DNA of 40,839 nucleotides. Origin: an uncultured Lachnospiraceae bacterium. GTDB lineage: Bacteria > Bacillota > Clostridia > Lachnospirales > Lachnospiraceae. The stretch is taken from positions 1-40,839 of the forward strand of contig CALYZQ010000011.1 of assembly GCA_945609985.1 (NCBI GenBank), given 5' to 3'. The notes under the pieces were generated by a model that worked only from the letters and a program-made list of their open reading frames with translations, had not been told where the DNA came from and did not search any database. Below, piece by piece: positions 7,452 to 18,440 of this stretch; the first letter of the stretch is position 1, and every line of letters begins with the position of its first letter. The position numbers and the translations under genes are program-made.

Positions 7452-8627
7452 TTGAAAAAGTGGAAAAGCTTTAAGAAAGTGGCTGTCATAATGGTGATGG
7501 TAATGCTTGCTGAGTGGATTCCCTCGGTATTGCCCACCTATGCTGCAAAGGGCAAGACGACACAGCAGGAAATCGACCAGGCTAAAAAGGACAAGGATAA
7601 GCTGGAAAACCAGCTGGACAAGACGGAAGAAGAGCTGGAAGGACTGCAGAATGAGAAAAAATCCCTGACCAAGGAATTAAACAAACTGAATGAACAACTG
7701 ACGGAAGTCAGTGAAAATTTGGAGGACTTGGAAAGACAGATAAAGGATAAGATACAGGATATTGCAGATACTCAGGCTGCACTGGATGAAGCAAAGGCTG
7801 TGGAAAAATGGCAGCAGGAGTGCATGGTAATCAGGGTGCGTGAAATGTACGAACGCAATGATACCAGTTATATTAATGCTCTGCTGAGTGTCGGCAATTT
7901 TTCGGATATGCTGAATATGGCGGACCGGTTTGAGAAAATTGCGGATTACGATAAGCAAAAGCTTGCAGAATTTAAGGAAAACCGTATCCTTATTGAAGAG
8001 ACGGAAGCCAGATTGCAGACAGAGAAGATAGAGCTTGACAATCTGCAGGTAGAAGCGGAAGCTGAGAAGAATAAAGTGGCAGGACTTATCAGCCAGACAT
8101 CAAAGACTATCGACCAGTACGCAGATGATATAAAGGAAGCAGAGAAAAAGGCAGAGGAATACGAAGCTCAGATTAAGAAAAAGGAAGAAGATTTAGAGTA
8201 TCTGAAGAAGAAGCTGGAAGAAGAAAAACGTCTTTCCCTGGAGGCGTTAAAGTCCACGTGGAGAGACATCTCGGAAATTCAATTTGCGGAGGGTGACAGA
8301 TATCTTCTTGCCAATCTGATTTACTGTGAAGCGGGAGGAGAGCCCTACGAAGGACAGGTGGCGGTAGGCGCGGTGGTTATGAACCGTGTAATGAGTTCCC
8401 GTTATCCGGATACGGTAGTGGGTGTTATCTATCAGAAAAGTCAGTTTTCTCCTGCCGGAAGCGGCAGACTGGAGCTTGCACTTGCTCAGAATAAAGCGAC
8501 CAAGAGCTGCTACAAGGCGGCGGATGAGGCTATGGCAGGAGTTACCAATGTAGGAAACTGCCTGTATTTCAGAACTCCGATACCGGGACTTACCGGACTG
8601 AATATCGGAGGGCATGTGTTCTACTAA
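7452..8627 (+). CDS. Secreted coiled-coil protein with SleB-type cell-wall hydrolase domain, about 391 aa
   Basis: A predicted exported peptidoglycan hydrolase. It has a signal peptide (MKKWKSFKKVAV..., cleavage near TYAAKG), then a long charged coiled coil (about 35-265, rich in K/E/L heptads, of the PcsB/CwlO N-terminal kind), then a C-terminal Hydrolase_2/SleB domain (about 280-391) with ANLIYCEAGGEPYEGQVAVGAVVMNRV carrying the catalytic-type Glu. I start at TTG 7452 because AGGTGAGG (7441-7448) fits it best; a GTG at 7443 would add three residues. Coiled coil plus lytic domain suggests activity gated by a divisome or FtsEX-like partner, or a role in germination; which one is not visible here. 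Confidence 0.83.
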   Translation: MKKWKSFKKVAVIMVMVMLAEWIPSVLPTYAAKGKTTQQEIDQAKKDKDKLENQLDKTEEELEGLQNEKKSLTKELNKLNEQLTEVSENLEDLERQIKDKIQDIADTQAALDEAKAVEKWQQECMVIRVREMYERNDTSYINALLSVGNFSDMLNMADRFEKIADYDKQKLAEFKENRILIEETEARLQTEKIELDNLQVEAEAEKNKVAGLISQTSKTIDQYADDIKEAEKKAEEYEAQIKKKEEDLEYLKKKLEEEKRLSLEALKSTWRDISEIQFAEGDRYLLANLIYCEAGGEPYEGQVAVGAVVMNRVMSSRYPDTVVGVIYQKSQFSPAGSGRLELALAQNKATKSCYKAADEAMAGVTNVGNCLYFRTPIPGLTGLNIGGHVFY

Positions 8628-8640
8628 ATACGCAGATACA

Positions 8641-8674
8641 AAAGTCTGCCGGAGTAACATCCGGCAGACTTTTT
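8641..8674 (+). terminator. Intrinsic terminator after the SleB-domain gene
   Basis: AAAGTCTGCCGGA (8641-8653) pairs with TCCGGCAGACTTT (8660-8672), a 13-bp stem with a 6-nt loop followed by a T-run, 13 nt past the stop codon. Confidence 0.92.
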
Positions 8675-8727
8675 CGTGTAAGGGGCAGGAGGAGTGCTCC
8701 CCGCGCCCTCCCTCTGCCCCTTGCGCG
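8675..8727. repeat. GTGTA palindrome behind a terminator
   Basis: Bases 8675-8694 pair with 8708-8727: 20 positions with three G-T wobbles and one mismatch, and a 13-nt C-rich loop. It begins C-GTGTA directly after the T-run of the preceding terminator and ends at the next terminator. It resembles the palindromes at 2493 and 30289 in position and opening bases. Confidence 0.6.
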
Positions 8728-8728
8728 A

Positions 8729-8763
8729 AAAACGGACTCCCGCGATTGGCGGCAGTCCGTTTT
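8729..8763 (-). terminator. Terminator of the DUF402 gene (bidirectional)
   Basis: AAAACGGACT (8729-8738) and AGTCCGTTTT (8754-8763) form a 10-bp stem flanked by A/T tracts. Read leftward it ends the DUF402 transcript three bases past its stop codon. Confidence 0.8.
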
Positions 8764-8766
8764 GTA

Positions 8767-9246
8767 TTATAGTCCCAGTGTATTCAGGGGACTTTGCAGT
8801 CTGTCAAATTTGTCTCTGTATATCATGGTAAGCAGATTTTGCAGGCGGTTTAAACAAGTGCTCATCAATTCCTTTGAGATAAGTTCTTTATCCAAAGCCT
8901 CTGCCAGCTCGTCCAAATCAACCACTTTAACGGTTCCGTTCGGATAGACAAGAACATCTGCCAAGAGGTCAGTGACAGTAACGGTGTTTGCGTCTGCATC
9001 GTATTCATAATCCACAATGTCGCAGTACCAGTATAGTAAAGAGTTGTCCGGGCGGTAAAATTTGCTGACCTTTATACCTGACTGCAAAAAGTAGCAGGAA
9101 CAGCCATGGGAAAAATCATTTTTGGGATGAAGGGTCTTCCATTTGGTAATAATGACTTCATCATCAGCCTGAATGATTTCGTCTCCTTTGAGCAGAATAC
9201 ATTCCGGCGGAATAATGCGTTTTCTGTAGATTTGTAGCGGTTTCAT
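8767..9246 (-). CDS. DUF402 family protein (nucleoside di/triphosphatase-like), 159 aa
   Basis: DUF402 proteins such as Staphylococcus Ntdp and Bacillus YgaC hydrolyse nucleoside tri- and diphosphates; whether this one does is inferred. The conserved block runs from about residue 70: KFYRPDNSLLYWYCDIVDYEY, then TVTVTDLLADVLVYPNGTVKVVDLDELAEAL, with the Asp/Tyr pattern that binds divalent metal in the family. The ATG at 9246 (MKPLQIYRKR) follows a strong AAGGAGG; a longer frame upstream is spurious. The gene diverges from the ATP synthase operon, and an ATGTAA-TATT-TTACAT palindrome (9307-9322) sits between them. Confidence 0.8.
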   Translation of the reverse strand: MKPLQIYRKRIIPPECILLKGDEIIQADDEVIITKWKTLHPKNDFSHGCSCYFLQSGIKVSKFYRPDNSLLYWYCDIVDYEYDADANTVTVTDLLADVLVYPNGTVKVVDLDELAEALDKELISKELMSTCLNRLQNLLTMIYRDKFDRLQSPLNTLGL

Positions 9247-9351
9247 AGGGCCTCCTTCCTGCACCTGTACGCAAAAACGGACAGTCATTGGTGTGGTAAA
9301 AAACATATGTAATATTTTACATAAATTTTACCATTAATAGAAGGTTTTTTC

Positions 9352-9380
9352 TAGACATTTCTGTAAGTTTTGGGTATAAT
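9352..9380 (+). promoter_or_regulatory. Promoter of the ATP synthase operon
   Basis: TAGACA (9352-9357), 17-bp spacer, TATAAT (9375-9380). It lies 62 bp before the first start codon. A 16-bp palindrome (9307-9322) upstream could be an operator. Confidence 0.75.
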
Positions 9381-9442
9381 TCAAAGTGGTGATATTTTTG
9401 ATTTTGTGTCGGGTAAAAGTCGGCGCCAAGGAGCAAATGTCA

Positions 9443-9736
9443 ATGAAAAAGGACAAACCTTTTGATAAAAGTGTATATCGCTCACTGATTTTGATTACGC
9501 AATTTGGCATCAATATGATTGTACCGATTGCCATGATGACTGCGTTGGGGATTTATTTGGATGGCAGGTTTGATACATCCTATCTGACAATTGTTCTTTT
9601 CTTTGTGGGAGCTATTGCGGGTGGACAGAATGTATACCGTATGGCAAAAAGGGTTTATGATACACCGGACAATGCAACAAAGAAGGAGACCGGAAACAGG
9701 GATGAAGGTAGCAGAGACTCTGAAAAGAATCAATAG
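9443..9736 (+). CDS. atpZ: AtpZ/AtpI-family accessory protein, 97 aa
   Basis: A two-helix membrane protein of the kind that heads many clostridial F-type ATP synthase operons. AtpZ is linked to Mg2+/Ca2+ supply and to assembly of the c-ring with AtpI. Two hydrophobic helices (about 17-37 and 47-68) flank GIYLDGRFDTSY, and GGQNVYRMAKRVYD follows helix 2. The start is ATG 9443, nine bases behind AAGGAG (9428-9433); an ATG at 9437 is too close to that site. The 3' end overlaps the next gene by 35 bp, suggesting translational coupling. Confidence 0.75.
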   Translation: MKKDKPFDKSVYRSLILITQFGINMIVPIAMMTALGIYLDGRFDTSYLTIVLFFVGAIAGGQNVYRMAKRVYDTPDNATKKETGNRDEGSRDSEKNQ

Positions 9737-10199
9737 AACCGTATTGGAGATGCATCTGGGCATTCTGTTTTGCGGATTAATCGGTCAGGTTGTGGGAACT
9801 TTTTTTGTAGAGCGGCAGGGCTATTATGCTTTGAGCCTTTGGTTTGGCATAGCACTTGCGCTTGTCAGTGTGGTGCATATGTATCGTACCTTGGACAGGG
9901 GGCTTGACTTTGATGAAAAGTCAGCTGCAAAGATTATTTTTACAGGATATATTACCAGATATGTGGTACTGATAGTTGTTATGATAGTCATCAGCGTTAC
10001 GGAAGTTATGAATCCGCTGATTGTGTTCATGGCATATATGAGTCTGAAAGTAACGGCTTTCATTCAGCCGATTACTCATAAAATATGTAATAAGCTTTTT
10101 CATGAGACGGATCCGATACCGGAACCGATTTCGGACGAAGTCTCGAATGAGGGGGAATCTCTCTCTGTAGAAATTAAGGAAAGGGAGGTGAAAATATGA
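9702..10199 (+). CDS. atpI: AtpI-like ATP synthase operon protein, about 165 aa
   Basis: Four hydrophobic helices (roughly 18-38, 45-62, 82-102 and 107-128) followed by an acidic tail, the layout of AtpI/ATP synthase I proteins, which help assemble the c-ring. The frame is open from 9591, but the ATG at 9702 (MKVAETLKRINR) gives the expected length and N-terminus. Its ribosome site is poor (AGGAG about 14 bases upstream), so translation may depend on coupling with the overlapping atpZ. Its stop overlaps the atpB start. AtpI is poorly conserved in sequence, so the call rests on position and topology. Confidence 0.7.
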   Translation: MKVAETLKRINRTVLEMHLGILFCGLIGQVVGTFFVERQGYYALSLWFGIALALVSVVHMYRTLDRGLDFDEKSAAKIIFTGYITRYVVLIVVMIVISVTEVMNPLIVFMAYMSLKVTAFIQPITHKICNKLFHETDPIPEPISDEVSNEGESLSVEIKEREVKI

Positions 10200-10930
10200 T
10201 GCAGGGAATTTTGTTATCCGGCTCCGGAGATATTGATGTAATGGTACACGGACTGATGAAGTACAGCTTTTTTGGTCATGAGGTATGGATAACAACGACG
10301 CATGTCAGTCTGTTATTCGTAATGCTGATTCTTATTGTCTTTTCTATTATTGCAGGACGAGCAATTAAAAAGGGCGCGGAGGTTCCGGGCGGCTTTCAGA
10401 ATGTGGTGGAATTGATTGTAGAAAAGCTGGATGGCATGGTGAATACTACAATGGGGAAAAATGGCGCCAAATATTATAATTATATTGGAGTAGTATTCAT
10501 TTTTATCTTATTTAGTAATATATCCGGCCTGTTGGGACTAAGGCCTCCCACGGCAGACTACGGTGTGACATTTCCCTTGGGTATACTGACCTTTATATTG
10601 ATTCACTTTAATCAGTTTAAGTATCAGAAGCCAAAGGATATTTGGAAGGATATGTGTTCGCCGTTGCCGCCATGGTTGCCAATTTGGTTCCCTATTAACG
10701 TAATCAGTGAGTTGGCCGTTCCGGTATCCCTGTCATTGCGTCTCTTTGCAAATGTACTGTCAGGAACGATTATGATGGCACTCATATACGGAATTTTAGG
10801 CTGGATTGCCACAATTTGGCCGGCAGCATTGCATGTGTATTTTGATTTGTTCTCAGGAGCAATTCAGACATATGTATTTTGTATGTTGACAATGACGTAT
10901 ATATCTAATGCTATTGGAGAAGAAGCATAA
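10196..10930 (+). CDS. atpB: ATP synthase Fo subunit a, 244 aa
   Basis: The membrane stator channel that passes ions to the c-ring. It has five to six hydrophobic segments. The essential stator arginine is R182 in VSLSLRLFANVLSG, and the C-terminal helix has the expected LFSGAIQTYVFCMLTMTYI with the conserved Gln. The central PINVISELAVPVSLSLR block is typical of the family. The ATGATG at 10196 overlaps the previous stop and is preceded by GGAGGTG. Ion specificity cannot be read from this subunit alone; the c subunit next door points to Na+. Confidence 0.97.
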   Translation: MMQGILLSGSGDIDVMVHGLMKYSFFGHEVWITTTHVSLLFVMLILIVFSIIAGRAIKKGAEVPGGFQNVVELIVEKLDGMVNTTMGKNGAKYYNYIGVVFIFILFSNISGLLGLRPPTADYGVTFPLGILTFILIHFNQFKYQKPKDIWKDMCSPLPPWLPIWFPINVISELAVPVSLSLRLFANVLSGTIMMALIYGILGWIATIWPAALHVYFDLFSGAIQTYVFCMLTMTYISNAIGEEA

Positions 10931-10972
10931 AAAGTTTTTTTCAGCTGATATTTTAGCTGTCAATATTTATAA

Positions 10973-11245
<273 letters not shown>

Positions 11246-11275
11246 TTTCCATAACATACCGGAAAGGAGACCGAA

Positions 11276-11805
11276 ATGATACTATTAAATGCAGGAGAGA
11301 CCTATGACAGAATGTTTGGCATTGACTGGCAGTTAATTGCGGATTCTACTCTGACAATTATCGCCGTGTTTGCCCTGTTTGCCATAATGAGTTACTTCCT
11401 GTTCAACCCGGCAAGAAAGATGCTTCGTGACCGTAGAGAGAAGATTCAGAACGAGCTTGCTGATGCCAAAACCAGCATGGAGGAGGCACACAGCCTGCGG
11501 GAGGAATATGAAGGCAGATTGAAGGCTGTTGACAAAGAAGCGGAGAATATCTTGAGCGAAGCCCGCAAAAAGGGTCTTGCCAATGAAAATCAAATCATTG
11601 CGCAGGCAAAGGAAGAAGCGGCACGCATTCTGGAGAGAGCCCGCGTGGAGGCTGAGCTTGAGAAGCAGAAGATGTCCGATGATGTAAAGAAGGAGATCGT
11701 TACTGTGGCAGCTGCCATGGCAGGCAAGGTGATGTCTGCTTCTATTGATGAATCAGAGCAGAATCGTCTGATTGACGAGACTCTGAAGGAAATGGGTGAT
11801 GACAC

Positions 11806-11818
<13 letters not shown>
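11276..11818 (+). CDS. atpF: ATP synthase Fo subunit b, 180 aa
   Basis: The peripheral stalk that holds F1 against rotation. One N-terminal membrane helix (about 20-44) is followed by a long charged coiled coil. FNPARKMLRDRREKIQNELADAK at the membrane exit is the usual family signature. AGGAG precedes the ATG. The last 13 bases overlap atpH. Confidence 0.96.
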
Positions 11819-13900
<2,082 letters not shown>

Positions 13901-13915
13901 AGGTGAGGATAAATT

Positions 13916-14779
13916 ATGGCATCAATGCGTGATATAAAGCGCCGTAAAAGCAGTATCCAGAGCACCCAGCAGATTACCAAGGCAATGAAGCTTGTGTCTA
14001 CGGTTAAGCTGCAGCGTGCAAGGGCAAATGCAGAGCGCTCGCAGTCATATTTCAAATGCATGTATGACACGGTTGGCAGTATTTTATCCCGCGTAGGACA
14101 TGTGGAGCATAAGTATTTGCTTCCCGGAGCATCCGAGAAGAAGGCTGTGATTGTGATTACCTCCAACAGAGGCCTTGCAGGCGGTTATAACTCCAATGTG
14201 GTAAAGCTTATTACCAGGAATGAGGAGCTTTGCAAGGAAGATTTGCAGATTTATGCAGTCGGCAATAAGGGAAGAGAAATGCTTAACAGAAGCGGTTATG
14301 AGATTAAGGAGACACTGCCTGAGATTATCGAAGAACCTGCTTATGCAGACGCAATGCTTCTGGCAAACAGATTACTTAAATCCTTTGAGGAAGGTGAAAT
14401 TGGTGAGATATACCTTGCCTATACCTCCTTCAAAAACACGGTAAACCATGTACCTACGTTATTAAAGCTGTTACCGGTAGAGTATGATGCAGAAAATCCG
14501 GCTGAGGATTCGTCCCAGAGTGCAATTATGAACTTTGAACCGGAGGATGTAGAGGCTCTCGATATGATTGTTCCCAAATATATTGCAAGTCTGATTTACG
14601 GAGCAATGGTTGAGGCAGTAGCCAGTGAAAACGGTGCCCGTATGCAGGCGATGGACAATGCGACCAGCAATGCAGAGGAAATGATCAGCGATTTGGCGCT
14701 TAAGTATAACAGAGCACGTCAGGGCTCTATTACACAGGAGTTAACTGAAATTATAGCAGGTGCGGAAGCACTCGGCTAA
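13916..14779 (+). CDS. atpG: ATP synthase F1 subunit gamma, 287 aa
   Basis: The rotating central shaft. The N-terminal helix MASMRDIKRRKSSIQSTQQI and the C-terminal helix with NATSNAEEMISDLALKYNRARQGSITQELTEI are the conserved coiled-coil pair that sits in the hexamer; the middle Rossmann-like domain contains VIVITSNRGLAGGYNSN. It is followed by a 205-bp gap holding a structured repeat, whereas the other spacers from atpE through atpC run from a 13-bp overlap to about 30 bp. Confidence 0.97.
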   Translation: MASMRDIKRRKSSIQSTQQITKAMKLVSTVKLQRARANAERSQSYFKCMYDTVGSILSRVGHVEHKYLLPGASEKKAVIVITSNRGLAGGYNSNVVKLITRNEELCKEDLQIYAVGNKGREMLNRSGYEIKETLPEIIEEPAYADAMLLANRLLKSFEEGEIGEIYLAYTSFKNTVNHVPTLLKLLPVEYDAENPAEDSSQSAIMNFEPEDVEALDMIVPKYIASLIYGAMVEAVASENGARMQAMDNATSNAEEMISDLALKYNRARQGSITQELTEIIAGAEALG

Positions 14780-14787
14780 CTGGTAAG

Positions 14788-14932
14788 CAGAATCATGTGG
14801 AGGGCGTTGTTCTTAAAGGACCGTATAAACACGTCGGTCCTTAGGCGGCGTATTTTGGCGCCTTAGTACCGCTACGCGTTTATCCGAGCGAAAGCGTGTC
14901 CGCTAAGAATAATGCCCGACAAAATGATTCTG
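14788..14932. repeat. Structured repeat inside the ATP synthase operon (second CTTAGTACCGCT element)
   Basis: Outer arms CAGAATCAT (14788-14796) and ATGATTCTG (14924-14932) are exact complements. Second arms 14802-14815 and 14904-14917 pair over 14 bases with two G-U wobbles. Inside are hairpins AGGACC/GGTCCT (14817-14841) and GGCG/CGCC (14844-14862), then CTTAGTACCGCT (14862-14873) and AGCGTG (14893-14898), as in the element at 2493-2672. The arms share no sequence with that copy. No ORF is present. Between the element and atpD (14933-14984) only CCGCAGCTGCGG, a 12-bp palindrome, and the AAAGAGG ribosome site are seen. Confidence 0.78.
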
Positions 14933-14933
14933 A

Positions 14934-16376
<1,443 letters not shown>

Positions 16377-16386
16377 GGAGGCGGCT

Positions 16387-16791
16387 ATGGCAGATAACAA
16401 TAGCTTTCAGCTGCGTATCATTACGCCTGATAGAGTGTTCTATGAGGGCGAAGTGGATATGGTAGAATTTAATACCACGGAAGGCCAGGTAGGTATTCTG
16501 CCGGGACATATTCCTCTGACAGTAATTGTCAAGCCGGGCATTTTGCACATCAGCGAAGCACAGGGAGAGAAACAGGCAGCCCTGCACTCCGGATTTGCAG
16601 AGATTTTGCCGGATAAGATTACCATTCTGGCAGAGATTATCGAATGGCCTGAGGAGATTGATGAGCATCGTGCGGAAGCAGCTATGGAGCGTGCACAGGA
16701 GAGACTGCGTCTTAAGGAAGCGGGAACGGATATTGTGCGTGCTGAGATTGCTTTACAGAAGGCGATTACAAGAATTCAGGTTTTGAGATAA
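16387..16791 (+). CDS. atpC: ATP synthase F1 subunit epsilon, 134 aa
   Basis: The central-stalk subunit that couples gamma to the c-ring and can inhibit ATP hydrolysis. The N-terminal beta-sandwich (about 1-88) carries LRIITPDRVFYEGEVDMVEF and GQVGILPGHIPLT; the C-terminal two-helix arm (about 92-134) is present, so the inhibitory form is possible. GGAGG precedes the ATG. This is the last recognised gene of the operon. Confidence 0.97.
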   Translation: MADNNSFQLRIITPDRVFYEGEVDMVEFNTTEGQVGILPGHIPLTVIVKPGILHISEAQGEKQAALHSGFAEILPDKITILAEIIEWPEEIDEHRAEAAMERAQERLRLKEAGTDIVRAEIALQKAITRIQVLR

Positions 16792-16819
16792 GTAAATAAG
16801 ACTTAAAGATTCACACAGA

Positions 16820-16868
16820 ATACGCAGTGCGCATATGTTATACAAAATAACTATGAGGCACTGCGTAT
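16820..16868 (+). promoter_or_regulatory. Hairpin enclosing the start of the 16867 gene
   Basis: ATACGCAGTGC (16820-16830) is the exact complement of GCACTGCGTAT (16858-16868). The right arm ends inside the ATG (16867-16869). A nested stem GTTAT/ATAAC (16837-16851) lies in the loop. The only ribosome-site candidate, GAGG (16855-16858), sits at the base of the loop. It could be an RNA structure limiting initiation or a DNA operator. No T-run follows, so it is not a normal terminator for atpC. Confidence 0.55.
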
Positions 16869-17289
16869 GGATTTTACACCAAGAAGACTTCATACCTTTC
16901 CGAGCAATTTCCCCATTCCCTTTTATATGACCTATCCCGGCTATATGGGAGGAAGGAACAGGCAGGAAGTTTTACGTGATTTGGAATATCTACAGCAGAC
17001 GTATCCGGTACAGGTGAAACGGTATCAGCGCAAGGTGGCTGAAATATTGGACAAAATAGATTATGAAGGCAGTATGATATATGATGAATATCCCGACAAA
17101 TACTGTCTGCAGCGTTTGGCAAAGACTGTGACGGATATTATGAAAAGAGAAACTGAGGCAGAAAATAAAGATGCAGATATGGCACCGGAGAAGTGGCAGA
17201 TGATGGAAGAGATGATTCAGGTGCTGATTTGCAATGAAGTATATAAGAGAAGACACGGTGGAAAAAGAGCAGGCATATGGATGAATTGA
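16867..17289 (+). CDS. Conserved-looking hypothetical protein, 140 aa
   Basis: I do not recognise a characterised family. The N-terminal 30 residues are unusual, rich in Pro, Phe, Tyr and Gly (MDFTPRRLHTFPSNFPIPFY...). The rest is helical and charged, with two clear amphipathic stretches (about 33-65 and 75-130). There is no signal peptide. Its last 13 bases overlap the methyltransferase gene, which in turn overlaps the next gene, so three genes probably form one unit. The partner methyltransferase suggests a role near RNA or protein modification, but that is a guess. Translation may be limited by the hairpin over its start. Confidence 0.6.
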   Translation: MDFTPRRLHTFPSNFPIPFYMTYPGYMGGRNRQEVLRDLEYLQQTYPVQVKRYQRKVAEILDKIDYEGSMIYDEYPDKYCLQRLAKTVTDIMKRETEAENKDADMAPEKWQMMEEMIQVLICNEVYKRRHGGKRAGIWMN

Positions 17290-18440
17290 GAATTGTTTTA
17301 CAAGAGATTTTAAATGAACAGCTGACGCAGATTGTATTAAGTAATACAAGGGATGCAGGCAGAGCATCCAAGGTGAAAGTCAGACCGGTCTGTATTAAGG
17401 ACCGGCTGCTTTTTCAGGAGACAACCTATCGTGGGACGCAGGTGTTCCATGAGAACTTTTCGGCGGAGGAAATGATTCTTCGCATTATGGAGTACATGCA
17501 GTCACTTTTTAAGCAGGGAGAATTTAAGTCGCCATCCTGTGAAGTGACCGTGCTTGTGAGTAAAAAGGGTAAAATGACCATAAAGAACCGCAGAAAGACT
17601 TCGGATAATACGGATGGTGCGCCTACGAATAAGAATGCTATATTGTCACATAACCGCAGCAAGCAATACATTTTACAGGATGGACAACCGGTGGATTTTC
17701 TGGTAGGACTTGGAGTACAGTCGCCGGATGGTAAGGTAACTAAGGCAAGATATGATAAATTCAAACAGATTAACCGTTATCTGGAGTTTATTGAGGATGT
17801 TTTGGAACAATTACCCAAAGATCGCACCGTGCGTATTATTGACTTTGGATGCGGTAAATCCTATCTTACCTTTGCTATGTATTATTATTTGCATGAATTG
17901 CAGCATAGGGATATTGAGGTGACCGGCCTTGATTTGAAGGCTGATGTAATTGAACACTGTAATCAGTTGGCTAAGAAGCTTTGTTACGAGAAACTTCACT
18001 TTGAGAAGGGCGATATCAGTACCTACGAGGGTGCGGATGCAGTGGATATGGTGGTATCTTTACATGCCTGTGACACTGCTACAGATTATGCCTTGGAGAA
18101 GGCTGTAAAGTGGGGGGCAAAGGTGATAATGGCAGTTCCCTGCTGTCAGCACGAAGTGAACAGGCAGATAAAATGCGATGCCCTGCAGCCGGTTTTAAAG
18201 TATGGTTTGATAAAGGAACGGATTTCGGCGCTGATAACGGATGCCGTGCGGGCAAATCTGTTGGAAAAATGCGGATATGATACGCAGATTCTGGAGTTCA
18301 TCGATATGGAGCATACACCTAAGAATCTGTTGATGCGCGCAGTGAAAAGTAATAAAATAAAGGCTAAGTCGGCTGCCGATAGTGTAGATGACTTAATTTC
18401 CTTTTTGCAGATAAATCCTTCGTTAGAGAGGCTTTTATGA
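17277..18440 (+). CDS. SAM-dependent methyltransferase (Methyltransf_32 type), 387 aa
   Basis: A class I methyltransferase; the substrate is unknown. The N-terminal half (about 1-160) is a separate domain with a basic stretch. The Rossmann domain follows: motif I VRIIDFGCGKSYLTFAMYYYL (about 183-203), motif II VTGLDLKADVIEHC, and motif IV DMVVSLHACDTATDYAL with AVPCCQHEVNRQ. The HACDTATD/PCCQHE pair is the hallmark of the Methyltransf_32 group, whose eukaryotic members include METTL25-like proteins. It overlaps both neighbours by a few bases, a sign of translational coupling. Confidence 0.8.
   Translation: MDELRIVLQEILNEQLTQIVLSNTRDAGRASKVKVRPVCIKDRLLFQETTYRGTQVFHENFSAEEMILRIMEYMQSLFKQGEFKSPSCEVTVLVSKKGKMTIKNRRKTSDNTDGAPTNKNAILSHNRSKQYILQDGQPVDFLVGLGVQSPDGKVTKARYDKFKQINRYLEFIEDVLEQLPKDRTVRIIDFGCGKSYLTFAMYYYLHELQHRDIEVTGLDLKADVIEHCNQLAKKLCYEKLHFEKGDISTYEGADAVDMVVSLHACDTATDYALEKAVKWGAKVIMAVPCCQHEVNRQIKCDALQPVLKYGLIKERISALITDAVRANLLEKCGYDTQILEFIDMEHTPKNLLMRAVKSNKIKAKSAADSVDDLISFLQINPSLERLL

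Noticed and set aside
16792..16866. Terminator of the ATP synthase operon
   Set aside because: The hairpin here has no T-run and its right arm enters the next start codon.
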